Shown here one piece after another: positions 47,301 through 58,966 of a stretch of DNA of 64,000 nt; within the stretch, counting starts at the first letter, position 1; each line of letters begins with the position of its first letter. The DNA is from Petrosia ficiformis (taxonomy: Eukaryota > Porifera > Demospongiae > Haplosclerida > Petrosiidae): NCBI GenBank assembly GCA_947044365.1, contig OX345643.1, positions 5,040,001 through 5,104,000 of the forward strand. The letters are read 5' to 3'. A model generated the notes under the pieces. The model worked only from the letters and a program-made list of their open reading frames with translations. It did no database searches and was not told the origin of the DNA. A program made the position numbers and the translations under genes.

Positions 47301-50300
47301 GTCCTCTTCTTCCTATGAGTATAACTTTCTTTATCTTGCTTTTTCTAAGGCCTTCAACTGAATGCGAGCATATATCAGTTTTCTAAATAAAAAAATAAGT
47401 TAAACAAACCATAATTATATAATTTTAATAATACATCATATAATTACTATACCTCAAGCAGTTCCAATGGTGTTAGTAATATTCTTGTAATATCTAGGGC
47501 CACATTACCTTGACCTAAAATAACAGCAGTATCACCAGAAAGATCTGGATTGAACTAGATGAAAAATATGTCTAATGATTACAAAGAGTATACTATATGA
47601 CTCAAAATTATGATGCTAGCATGCCTCGTATACAACATACATTATTCTATATCCAGTACTTACATTTCTATGTTCAGGTAAACCATTATACCAACCAACA
47701 AAATGTCTAGCAGATACCACACCTTCAAGTGACTATTAAATGAGGGAAAACATGAAGTAATTATAAATGATGATGCGATAATGAAATTATAACCTCTCCA
47801 GGAATTCCTAATAACTTGTCATCTTCAGCTCCATAGGACTATAATAACATAAGTAATAATAATTATGTAGAGGACATAAGAGATTATTCCTACATTAGGA
47901 ATCAATAGAAATTTTATGTTTCTTTTTGTACTACACATGTTCAATGCTCTGTAGTATGTTAAATCTTCATCCATTTTAATGCAATGATGAGAGTACTATA
48001 CAATCAGTTTCATGCTACAGTCATACTACAATATTACCAGTTTCTGTTGATGCTGCCTTTTGATACTTTGATATACAGAGTAGCTCTACTAATATCCAGC
48101 TTTCATCAGTTAATGGTATTAATAGTCCAGAGTCTCGTACATCAAGGGAAAGACTAATAACCAGGTTTGAATACTTAATGGTAACAGCAGGAGAAAGGGG
48201 ATCCTCCCCCTGATTTCAGCCCAAAATGTACAACATATATGCAACAACATGTAAAATCTTAATTGACACTTACTGTACATGTGTATAAACAACTGAAACT
48301 TAAGACATTGTGACATCAAAAGTTACACAGGTCTACTACAACAAGTAATGAATAACTAAAACAGAATTGCCAACATGTTAGCATCTAAACCCTTAACAAA
48401 ACCCCTAGTATCATGTTAGTGCAATTGTGTCTAGTCTGGCGTTACCGCCCCTTCGGTTGGAGGAGAAAGGGTCTGGGGACAAGCGCATGTCGTACTTGTA
48501 CAAGCTGGAATGTTGATTAAGGTGGGGCTACTTGAATATCGCCCACACACGTGGAGAATTTACAATAATCATAATGATTTGTTTCGGTTGTGGAGACGAT
48601 ATATCTTCACGAAGTTATGATCATCGTTTACTAGATAGCCCCTCTACTATTGATGTATTAAATATATGAAAAGAACTCTTTGAAGAAAGGTGTGAATTTC
48701 CTAGGTGGGTGTGCTCTTGATTTCAGGCAATCTGATTGGTCTGCAAATATTCTGCAGCTTGTACAAGTACGACATGCGCTTGTCCCCAGACCCTTCCTCC
48801 TCCAAGCGAAGGGGCAGTAACACCAGACTACAATTGTGTCATACAGAGCAAGAGGTAGTGGAATAAAAACAGCCAGTCATGTAGGAAATAGTCTGATATC
48901 TGATACAAAGGCAGGTCAAGAGTGATGAAAATAGATGAAAATATCTGGGTAACATTTAATATAGGATGTTTTGTTAGGGAGAGGAAAGAATCGATCATGT
49001 GAAGTACACTGCTGGGGAAGGGGGGTATGGGTGTGTGCTCCCACAGGAAGTGTTTTTAACTTTAGGCTCTCTGAAGTTGCTTCTGGGGCCCTAGAAACTG
49101 TGATGTTGTTGCATGTTGAAATAAATTTGGCCTGAAATCTGGGGGGTAAGGGGGTTTGGGGGGAAATACCAACCCACTCTATGAAATGCTGCATACCTAT
49201 AGTAGGAGATTGATAATGTGCAAGCAAGAGGACTAAAATAGAAACAGTATTTCAAAAGTGTTATTACATGTAATAACTTCAAGCCTTAAAACTAAAATGC
49301 ACCTTGAATAACATACATAGGTTCACTGAGCCATTTCAAAACCTATGCTTACCATTATAACAGCATTATAGAACCGGATGATGTCATTAGTAGTCACATC
49401 TTTGCCAACATTAATGTTACCAATGAAACGACATCTCTCTGATTTCGCTAATGTAGTAAATTGATTGATGACATTCTAGATTTAAAAGAACAAGTTTATT
49501 GACACGAGCAAGAAATTATTTATATTTAAAAAACATCAAGTTGTGCCCATATTAGAAAATCCAGTCTCTTTTATTGCTCTTTATCATTTGTGTGCAGAGT
49601 GTTCTGCCGAGGCTATTTAGTATGGTGGTCAGATTTTACCTTGCATTTAGTGTAGTTAACCTAGTATATACTTAATTCTGGTTTATTATCTAAGAGGAGG
49701 TTAAAGTATATGAAAGGTGAACAATTCCTCTCAACACTGAGCAGACTACATGACTATTATCATGATCATTGATCAAGACATTGACATACAACTATACATA
49801 ATCATAGTCATTAGTCATACAGGGTTCTAGATTTCAGGCCAAAATTATTTCAACATGTAACAACATCTCAGCTACAAGCCTTCTGGGGTCCCAAAAGCCA
49901 CCAGAAGCAACCTCAAAGAGCTTAGATTTATCATATTTCCTGAGGGAACACCCTCAGACCCCTCCTAGGAGCAGTGTGCTTCACATGCCGTATGAAACAC
50001 TGTCATACATATTTATAAATAATTATACTTACATACTTTGATCTCAGGATGATCGGGAGCAACTCCAAATCTGATTAAACCAAATGGTACTGGTAGTTTC
50101 TCTATTATATCAACAAATACATCAGTGTTTCTCTGTATAACACAAGATAATCAAATAGTACATATATATTATACTATAAATTATAATTATATATATACAT
50201 ATTATGTATAATTATATATATATGTTATAAGTTATAACACACCTACAAGTGCTATATCAGATTTATAATCACTGAGCCATAGGCTTGAGGGTGAGGTGAT

Positions 50301-50699
50301 TATAAATCTGTTATAGCATGAGTAGGCATGTTATAAACTTATAATTAGTGTTATTTTATAGCTGGTAACTAAAACCCCTTTTAGTAAGGTATTGTGACTT
50401 TTTAGTTAACTAAACTATAACTGTATTACAGGTCTATTGTAAAACAACTAACTAAATTAAAACTAAAACCTTTTAATAAGCCTAATATTATTTTTGTTAA
50501 ATTATTTAATAACTAAAAGTGGTCATTATTGTCATACTAAAACAACACTAATGAATATATTTTCAGAAAGACAAAACTACTATAGCTGTGTGTAGTTTCT
50601 CCTAACATTTCATCTTGAGTTTGGACCAGGTGAATGTTGTAGTCTTGTAGTTTGTGTCACTGGCAGGTTTTATGGTTACTTCGAAATTTTGCCATATCA

Positions 50700-50739
<40 letters not shown>

Positions 50740-51292
50740 TGACTTTCATATTCATTTCTATAAAATACAAACTATTCACTACTATCATGTACCCCTCGCA
50801 TCAGTGTTTTTGATAAGCTCATAACTAACGGTGCATCATTGCCCTAAAGAGCTATTTATTTGGCACTGCACAGTTCTCTCTTTGGGATAGATGGTGCAGT
50901 TAATTATGATTATATTGTCACTAACAACATTAACGCTTTGTTAATTGGCTCAAGATGTATTCCCAATGGTGGCACATGCACGAACCATTGTTGAACAAAT
51001 TTGGCCCATGCTTCAAAACATATCAAAAACTCTGCCCCACATTTACAGCTAAACTCATATATGTATAATATAACATAATTATTTGTAAGGAAATTTATAC
51101 CAAGAAACAGCATAATAATGATAACAACAATAATAATAATTAAAGTAAACTAGTAAGATAAGCTACATGCTATATTTATGCACTTACCTTTATTAGGTGC
51201 TGAGCAGTATAGAAACCTGCAGGTCCACTACCAATAATAGCTACACGAGGTCTCAACACATTAGAAAACAAAGATAAAAATACTCTCACCAT
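44367..51292 (-). CDS. FDXR: Adrenodoxin reductase, mitochondrial, copy B (13 exons, 467 aa)
   Basis: Same enzyme as copy A, from a tandem duplication. Exons, 5' to 3': 51292-51188, 50132-50037, 49475-49353, 47838-47794, 47732-47664, 47554-47453, 47382-47190, 46702-46651, 46596-46470, 46073-45887, 45389-45282, 45188-45138, 44512-44367. Exons 1-12 are the same lengths as in copy A and all phases agree. This copy keeps the family residues lost in A: GQGNVALD at 160-167, GRRGP at 204-208, PDHPEIK, SYGAEDD and FTIKEF. It is therefore the likely working NADPH-dependent enzyme. Odd point: the last exon runs past the point where copy A ends (HIAK, stop) into a family 3 MITE, replacing the end with [10 protein letters not shown] and a stop from the MITE. 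The presequence [18 protein letters not shown] starts at the same place. Confidence 0.94.
48432..48830. mobile_element. 399-bp long-TIR element with 10-bp target duplication
   Basis: Terminal inverted repeats of about 75 bp (TAGTCTGGCGTTACCGCCCC at the left; the right end is its reverse complement with few changes, both reaching ATGTCGTACTTGTACAAGCT). The element is flanked by the perfect direct repeat CAATTGTGTC (48422-48431, 48831-48840). Long TIRs with a 9-10 bp duplication suggest a Mutator-like element. No coding capacity. It lies in FDXR-B intron 3 and is absent from copy A. Confidence 0.88.
49595..49739 (+). mobile_element. MITE family 2 copy in FDXR-B
   Basis: Counterpart of 39822-39959 in copy A; starts CAGAGTGTTCTGCCG, ends AACACTG. 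Confidence 0.7.
50163..50340. repeat. AT repeat and ATCAGATTTATAATC foldback
   Basis: (TATA)n is followed by GCTATATCAGATTTATAATC and, 60 bp on, its near reverse complement GATTATAAATCTGTTATAGC. Non-coding, FDXR-B intron 1. Confidence 0.75.
50802..51034 (+). mobile_element. hAT-type MITE, family 1 (copy d, in FDXR-B intron 1)
   Basis: Starts CAGTGTTTTTGATAAG and ends TATCAAAAACTCTG. Flanks are CCTCGCAT on the left and CCCCACAT on the right, 6 of 8 identical. The matching position in FDXR-A (about 41033-41050) has no element. Confidence 0.88.
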
Positions 51293-51604
51293 ATTACTAT
51301 GAAAGGTGTGGCTATAATTTATAACAGTATTTGGATGTAGTGTTTAATTAATTATTAGTTTTAAATTTATATATTTCCATAGCTGTGTAAATCAAGTCAG
51401 ATGCCGATGCAGGAGAAATATCATTAATGTGTTTTACAAAAAAAATGAAATCAATAATGAACCCAACAGACTTAAATAACTGAATGTTGCCTAGTGAGTG
51501 TAATGATGATCAGCCTAGTAAGTGTAATGGTGATCATCTAAATGTTGCCTAGTGAGTTTTTAAATTATTGGAAACACAATTCAGCAATCCACGTATGAGG
51601 CTCA

Positions 51605-54600
51605 TTACGCTTCAGTCTAGAGAATAATGAAGAACAAGATATAAATGAACTGTTATAATCACTAGAATGGCAGTGTTCTGATTAGTGATGCTCCGATAAG
51701 ACATTTTACCGATATTCCAATAAACCAATAATTACTTTAGATATGTACCAATAACTGATACCGATCCGATATTATATATACTTTCTGGTTTCTGATTCAA
51801 AATGAGCATTATGTACAGTTCTATCTATTTGGGGGGCAAACCATCAAGTAATTAAAGTACTACTCTGTGTCTACAGTGGTTTGCAGAACAGTTGTCATAT
51901 GAGGTGGTGACTGTCTAACCAAAATAATCCACACACATTTTTGTGACATACATGTACAAAATTTTCCGCATGCAGGATTAGCTTCCATCCAAACAAAAAT
52001 CTCTAGATAGAACCCTGAAAAGTATCATAAAAGCAATTAATGATGCTATAATCACAAGAAATGATATTATTGGTACACTTTTTACATTATTGGTTACATC
52101 TTTCAGAAATAACCCAATACCAATACTAACAAAATGGCCGATAATGACCGATACCAATTACCAATACAATTATCAGTGCATCACTAGTTCTAATCTGTGT
52201 TGTCCTATAAAATGACTATGATATGATGCACTATAATTAAACTTACACAGTGTGGTGGGAAGCTATAACCACAGCTAGCCATTACAGAAGGTGGAATCCT
52301 ATAGAATAGTAAAATATATGAAATCATAATACGTACATCTAGTCATAGACACACAATACACATAGACACACATGTAACAGGATTCTACCACAATGATCTG
52401 CAGTGGTCAGGGATAAAAAGTACTAAATATCTACTGACTAGTACTAAGTATCTACCTTTCAGGAACCACTGTACATTTGTGTACATATAGCAATTACATA
52501 TACACTCGCGATTTTCCTGTGAAGAACCCTACATGTCCACACAAATATAGACACAGACACACAATCAATTTAAAACTAAAACTATTATATATACACATAC
52601 ACATATTGATCGCCATACAGACTGCCAACATATGAATAGCAACAACCCAAAGTATCAAGAACCTTTGAAATTGCCTGTAAAAAAATATAAATTAATAATT
52701 ACTACAGATTATCTCTTTCGGGTCATACTGAAATCTATGATATACTTTAAGACATGAGAAATAATATTCTCAACATATAAATGAATGAATGAACAAACTC
52801 GATTGTGTTGCACAACATCAACAGTGCATGTTTTGGGCGTGGTTACAATGGAATTTTGGTAATCATGTAATTTTCATTGTTCCTTATCAAGGGGCCCGAA
52901 TAATATTTGAAATTCACTAAAATTTTGAATTAAATTTGAAATTTTGCTTAATCAATTTATCTTAATCTTGGCAAAAGCTAACTAACTAAACATCAAAAAG
53001 AAAGCTTAAGAACTTATAAAGGAGAAACAGTGGTCACAACTATAGGCTAAGTTGAGGTATGTCGAAAGACTAGGAAACTACATCAAATTCGTACATAAAC
53101 AAATTTATAAACATTATAGTTGAGTTTCTCAGTTAAATTCCAAATTTCTGTCAATTTCAAATTAAAATCCTAAGATCATTGATGACATCAGGTCCCTCGC
53201 TCCATACATACAACGAGTGAATTATTAATGCAAGCTAAAGTGTGGACACTCAATAATTCAACATGCAAATGAATTACTATACCACCAATATTTCTCATTC
53301 GCTATTTCCACACAAATTATTGAACTATTGATTTCACTCCTCCTATAAAATTAATATGAACCCCTTATTTATTAAAAGATTATGTTCATTCCAACAAACT
53401 TGCATCAGACATATTTATAACATACTGAAGTATTACTTATAGCTACACATGATATAACACAACACTCTAGTAGATCAATACTTACTCGGTCACATTCTTC
53501 AGTACACATTCCACTTCTATTATCGAGACATGTCTAAGACAAAACAAACATTCAAATTTAGCTAAATACAAAAAGTACCAGATTCTGCTTACCGCATAAT
53601 CTGAATCATAAATGTCCACATCAGGATTAAATGCTTCATCGATACAGTATTCACCCCTTGGATCTTTGTAACAAGCTGCTGAAAACATGGCTATGTCCTA
53701 TGTATATAGTATAAAACGTTTACATATAATAACATACATGGCCAGAACTAATGGTCTCGATGCATAAAACCAAATATAGTAATATTACTTTGTGTGCCTG
53801 TCTGTTTTTCTGTCAGTTATCATATGGATGAAGAACCAGGAAACAACTAAAAAAAATTCCAATCAAGGTACAGGCTGTCACAATCTCAAGACTAATTGAC
53901 TTCTCAAATGTACAATGATAAGACAATGATGATGTTTTCTGTCTAGTAATTATTATTATTTGTGCCAGACACTGGACAATTTATATTGTTGTTCTAGAGC
54001 CATCTTATGACTCAGCTCTGTATATAAATAAATGCATTTTCCTACTAAAATTTAGTTGCTGCTCGAGTCTCCACTGAGTTTATAGCGAATCTGTGACACA
54101 GGCATACTATGGTAACATAATCAAAATTAGATATTTCAAAGTGTGATGAAGGTAGACAAATACAAGTTGAGATTTACATAATACAGGAGTGCAAGTAATA
54201 GTGCAGTCCAAGTCTACTTGACCCAGACCTAGCAGAGAATGTATTCCCAAACATTATCCATTTAATCAAGGTACATGTACTATGATAATGTTGATATGAA
54301 CAATTACTATGCATGATAATGAATGAAATGAATCGATTGTATTTGTTCAAAAAACATTTCTATGTACTAACTCACATAATAATTCATAAGCGTTAAAAAT
54401 GTGGGCAAAGTACTCATAATTCAAATGCTCGTTGATTTCACTTTCTTTGCAAACATTGTTATCTCTATTTTAAAGTTCTCCTGTGTAAATAAGCTTTACT
54501 CCAGAAAATATAAAATTGCAAAGTTGCAGAGCTGAGAAGAGAGCTGAAATGTGCCAGTCCACAGACTAAGTGTTTTATCAATCCACATGCTGGTTCAAAA

Positions 54601-57600
54601 GATTAAAAGAAGCTTGGTTGGACATAAGGTGCCAGCAATCTTGTAGAGCCAAAGAAAACTTCAAAAAGCTATATTTTCGTTTAAAAAAAAAAAACAAAAA
54701 AAAACTGAAGATGTAGTTGATAAACAAACTTTAATCTGCCATATATGTGTTGTAAACAGGGTTGTTGTAATTGTAATTCTAATTCTAATTGAAAGTTAAT
54801 CATTAGGATAATTGTAATTGTAATTGTAATTGCAACTTTTTAACAGTTTAATTGTAATGTTTAATTGAAAAACAAGATATATTGAGAAAAAAACCCTATG
54901 GGATGTTTTTTTCTCAATATATCTTGGCCGTATGTATGAAATATAGCATGAGGGGTGGAGTCTCCTCACTAACACGTACAGTAGCACGTTATTTCAAGTC
55001 AGTAAGACGACTGGTCCATTCTTCTTCAGTCTCCTCACTGACACGTACATTAGCACGTTGACTCAAGTCAGCAAGACGACTGGTCCTTTCTTCTTCAGTC
55101 TCCTCACTGACACGTACAGTAGCACCTTGTCTTAAATCAGCAAGCCAACTGGACCTTTCTTCTACACTCTCTACACTGTTACGTATAGAAGCTCTTTGTC
55201 TATCCCTATAATTGCTTTGTGTTGACTATGTATTAATCATTGCTGATGGTACTAGTGTCTCTACCTTTCTGTGTACTCGAAAGTTGGGGCCTGAAGAAGT
55301 AAGTGTAAGCCTGATTGCAGTCTAAGTACACAGAACTGACTGAAGTAGGCCTACAAGGTTCTAAATGATGACTTCCTCATAAGCTTATCTGAAACTTAAC
55401 AACTTATTATAATTACTTGTTAAAGATTCTTGCATAATATTTATACTATTTCTCTGCTTTATACAACAGTTATTAGCAGTTTCTGAATCTTCCTGGCTTG
55501 TCTGTAGCTCGAAGAGCCTCGAACGCGCGTTCTTTTATGCGCCACGCCCATTAATTGACCGAGCCCCCGGCGCGGGAATGACGCAACTTCCTTAACTACA
55601 TATACAACGAAGAGTCGCGCAAGTGACACAAACATAAACCCCGTGGAAAGGATGGCCCTATGGGCCATAATAACAGTTAATTGTTGAATAATTACATAAT
55701 CATGCGCTTAAGTTTTGGAAGGCAAATCAAAGTAGATACCTAACTCTTTCAAAAATTGCCAGAATTTATCTAGGGGTGCCAGCAACGTCTGCACCAGTTG
55801 AGCAAGTATTTAGTCATGCTGGGAACATAATGCGCCCAGATCGCTCAAGACTCCTACCAAAGAACTTTGAAAATTTGGTCTTCTTAAAAGTTAACATGAA
55901 CTTGATGTAATTCAATTAAAACAAAACTAATTCTAATTGTAATTAATTATTATCATAATTTGATAATTGTAATTGAACTTTTTCCTATACAACTAATTCT
56001 AATTGTAACAATTAGGTGAAGAGTACAATTACAACAACCCTGGTTGTAAACTTGTAAATATACAGCATAATTGGATTGTGATACAATATCGAAAAATCGT
56101 AGAAATTCCAATAGCGATATTTGATCTAAAAACGTTTGTCGCGATAGTTCTAGTACCTGTATTATTTAACTGGGTACCCCAGTCAGTGGCCAGCTCTAGT
56201 AAATAGGAAGTGCATTATGTAATTGTTGTCTACACCCAAGTGTGTAGCCACACCCTGGCATACACGAGCCCATACCTGGGCAAAATCTTTAGCAACAAGT
56301 GAATGCAGTAACTCAGTGTTTTCTGCCCAGGATAATTAGAGTGGTGGTTGGATTCTACATTGCATTTAGTGCTGTTCTATCTAGTTTATATTTAATTCTG
56401 TCTCTATATGTATTATCTGAGGTGGTTAATTCATCTGAGTGGTGGTTAATTCATGCTGAGTGGTATTCTGACTAGCTGCCCACTTTGCGTGGGCAGCAAC
56501 GCCAGACTAGCTGAGTGGCAGTTATTCCTGACCAATGCTGACCATTGTGGGCAGAACACTGGTAATTCATTTCCTTCATTTGTTGCTGGAAATATAAGTT
56601 ATTGAACAGAGTAAAACTTAGTAAGTATAAACAAAAATACTTATATACTTCACTAACATTTTTAGTCCACTTTTAGTAATAATATATAATTTATTGTCCC
56701 ATCAATTAATTTAGTGACAATCAAATTTGGCCACACCCCTCATGAATAATTAATGAGGGCAAATTTTTAGCTGTAAATCAACATGTTTTGCATGCCAAAA
56801 CCTACACCTGGGAAACTGTCTAAGGCTGGCTATGCCACTCGATCATAGATGAACACAATAAGTAGATAGATGTGAACAACATAGTAGTTAATAAATCAAT
56901 GGATACATAAATGGCTTCATTCATAATAATTATCGGCGAGAGTCTTACTGGATTGACTTCAATGTTTTCTCCACAATCCTGTTCTGTTGTTTCAATTGCT
57001 TCAACAAAAACATTTCCACAATCTTTGGAGCAAAAATCTTCAATACCAGCATGATCTACTGTAATCTCTATTTCATAAAGTATTCTCTGTAAGGTGACAA
57101 AATAACACAACAATGAACACAAGTTTAGTATTTTGACATGCTTGTGGCCTGAACCCATGATTACTTTCAATGAGGTGAAAGTATATAGTATTATATAACT
57201 ATAGGTACATGCTATACATGTAGTTACTAGTTAAGGAAGTTATGCTATTCTAAGGTATTCAGTCAATGAATTGGTGAGGCAGGTAAACATATATGTACTT
57301 TAAGGGAGTTACTAAAATCTGAGATAAAACAGAACGGGATGGGACTATCCTGCCTACTAAAATTGGGACAACATACGGGACACTGGTCAAAGGAATGCCA
57401 ATGAAATCATCACTACTAACTGCACAAAGAAACGAATTAGCCAATCAAATTATTGCTACTAACTGGATAAAGAAATGAGTTTGCCAATGAAATCATCGTT
57501 ATTAGCTGCACAAACAAATGAGCTGTGAAATAAGCTTATCACCATTGTGACAGTAGCTGAGAATCAGCATAAACAGTAGTACTTTCACATCAATTTTCAG

Positions 57601-58966
57601 GCGTAAGAGAAGGTAAATATATTTATAATAATTGTTATATAATTTATATAATCATAACAATACATGGAGGTTATTCAAATTGATGGAACCATTGCTTATG
57701 AAAAAACCATATTATAGTTGGAGAAGTTGATGAGCTTGTCAAGAGTGCAAAGGTGGAGGGTGATTGCCAATCGTGTTTGTGTAAAGGGTGGTCAAGTCTT
57801 TATTTTTTTACGTCAGAAGGTGATCCCTGTAGAAAAGATGACTGGAGACCTATCAGTATTGATGGCACAATGGTTGTGTTACCAAATTACCTCGTCATTC
57901 CTCAGTAGTTAAGAAGCACTACTTTTACATTGACTGTAAGATAGACATTCAAAAACTTTCAAAGCATCATGTATGGATGGATGGCTGGTCCTGTGGACCA
58001 TAAAAATATTACAATTACAAATTCATTAAATAAGTCAACTTGGTGCCCAAAAGATTATTTACAGTAAAACTTACTTCGCATTCTGCAATTACTTCTTTGT
58101 TTGGATTATTCTGCAGAGATTGATTTTCACATTCAGTCTCATCTCTTTTTCCCCTTTGGTGATACTTATGACTAAGCAGTTTCATAAAGGAACTGTGTGT
58201 GTGTGAGAGAGAGATGCATTAATCAGTAATTATTTAGCTAATAGTGATGGGATGTGGTGTCATACCGTTTTGACAATATCCCAGGATAAAATTTTCATAT
58301 TACCCAAAAATCCTCACATGTGCATGTGGTTGGGCATGACCATTGTTTTTGCAAATAAAATTTTCGCAGTCCATCAGTTTTCATGAAAAACACAAATTTA
58401 TTGCCCATGGAAATTTAGCACTATGCAGTAATCTTGCAGCTTGAATAAAATTATGCCACACAGTTTTGGCACAGTGTAGGTTAAGATAAAGATACCATTC
58501 TTGCTTTATTTCTTCCAATAATGTATATATATGCTACTAACAAAACGTTGTTGCTGTAGTATTTTTCACCAACTCGTACTACAGGGATGGGAGATTATCT
58601 GCAGACATGATCATAGACATAGTTCAATGTCATATACATGCTCCAATAGTCATATTACATGCAGAGTCTCGGAGACAAGTTTACTAGACTGGTATATAAT
58701 ATATATGTAATTACAATATATAATAATTATTAAATATATTAATATACATAATTGTAAAATGATAATCATACATAATTGTATCTTAAGTTAAAGTCCAAAA
58801 TCCATCAAATTATGCATAATTATTATCAGGTTTCTTACCTTTTAGTAGTAAAAGCATGGTTAGGCTTAATAATGGATTTCCCTTCTGAATAGCAGAATAA
58901 CACTATGATGAGTGTTATTAAAACACTAAAAATCTCATAACGATGCATCATGAAGCTCATTGACAT
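51605..58966 (-). CDS. Small secreted cysteine-rich protein, unknown family (9 exons, about 234 aa)
   Basis: I do not recognise the family. Exons, 5' to 3': 58966-58839, 58192-58075, 57086-56949, 53697-53593, 53533-53486, 52674-52603, 52516-52485, 52298-52247, 51616-51605 (ends Thr-Glu-Ala-stop). The exon 7 donor is uncertain: the GTAC site used here keeps frame, while the GTAGAT site at 52455 does not. Exon 1 codes a hydrophobic signal (IFSVLITLIIVLFCYSEG). A dibasic RGKR follows near residue 55 and may be a processing site. Two related blocks appear, DFCSKDCGNVFVEAIETTEQDC and MCTEECDRAISKVLDTLGCC, that is C-x3-C plus an amphipathic helix and a C or CC, then CICNC and SCGY...HC. An extracellular disulphide-rich protein is likely. 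Exon 1 is copied twice upstream, exons 6-8 were copied with FDXR-A, and a paralogue's last exons lie at 63 kb. Confidence 0.7.
51683..52186. mobile_element. hAT-like element with TAGTGATGC ends, 8-bp target duplication
   Basis: Left end TAGTGATGCTCCGATAA, right end TTATCAGTGCATCACTA, inverted with two mismatches. Flanks GTTCTGAT and GTTCTAAT agree at 7 of 8 positions. The interior is rich in CCGATA/TATCGG words and has no coding frame. It lies in the last intron of the cysteine-rich gene; a deleted relative is at 42700-42850 in the left-hand unit. Confidence 0.8.
54955..55200 (-). pseudogene. Fragment of a protein with 22-residue repeats, nested in the hAT element
   Basis: On the minus strand three and a half units of 66 bp translate as repeats of the form RLADLxQRAxVRVSEETEEE. 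An in-frame TAA interrupts the third. Such charged repeats occur in proteins of large transposons, but I cannot name the family. The 66-bp periodicity on an open frame is clear evidence of former coding. Probably part of repeat R5. Confidence 0.65.
55195..55690 (+). repeat. Dispersed repeat R5 (copy inside the hAT element)
   Basis: Shares CCCTATAATTGCTTTGTG, TCTCTACCTTTCTGTGTACT, CTTAACTACATATACAACG and neighbouring blocks with 35625-36080. The right part is richer in G+C (CCCCCGGCGCGGGAATGACG). Confidence 0.75.
55749..55910 (+). pseudogene. hAT transposase C-terminal dimerisation domain remnant
   Basis: An open frame of 53 codons ending in TAA reads IYLGVPATSAPVEQVFSHAG, then IMRPDRSRLLPKNFENLVFL. 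This is the hATC signature: a Pro-Ala-Thr-Ser-Ala-Pro box, the ERVFS-like box with Gly, R-x-R-L-x-P and LVFLK. The rest of the transposase (zinc finger, RNase H-like catalytic core) is absent. It lies at the expected 3' end of the hAT element in the right orientation. Confidence 0.92.
56314..56561 (-). mobile_element. MITE family 2 containing a second miniature element
   Basis: Starts CAGTGTTTTCTGCCCAGG and ends GGGCAGAACACTG, flanked by GTAACT and GTAATT. At 56471-56513 it is interrupted by a hairpin of about 40 bp whose end (AACGCCAGACTA) matches the end of the 399-bp long-TIR element at 48432. Confidence 0.8.
57713..57909 (+). pseudogene. Coding-like fragment, unknown
   Basis: A frame of about 65 codons ends in TAG. 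It carries DCQSCLCKGWSSLYFFTSEG, then DPCRKDDWRPISIDGTMVVL, a composition typical of real protein rather than of this AT-rich intron. Just upstream, in another frame, lies MEVIQIDGTIAYEKT, as if one base had been lost. It is opposite in strand to the host gene, in whose second intron it lies. I cannot assign a family. Confidence 0.4.

Larger units (their letters stand above)
54757..56042 (+). mobile_element. Internally deleted hAT transposon with intact ends and 8-bp target duplication
   Basis: Begins CAGGGTTGTTGTAATTGTA and ends with its reverse complement TACAATTACAACAACCCTG (with a small gap further in). The element is flanked by perfect GTTGTAAA on both sides (54749-54756, 56043-56050). 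It is 1,286 bp, far shorter than a full hAT element. Inside it retains the end of the transposase gene (55749-55910) and a nested copy of repeat R5. It is in intron 3 of the cysteine-rich gene. Confidence 0.92.
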
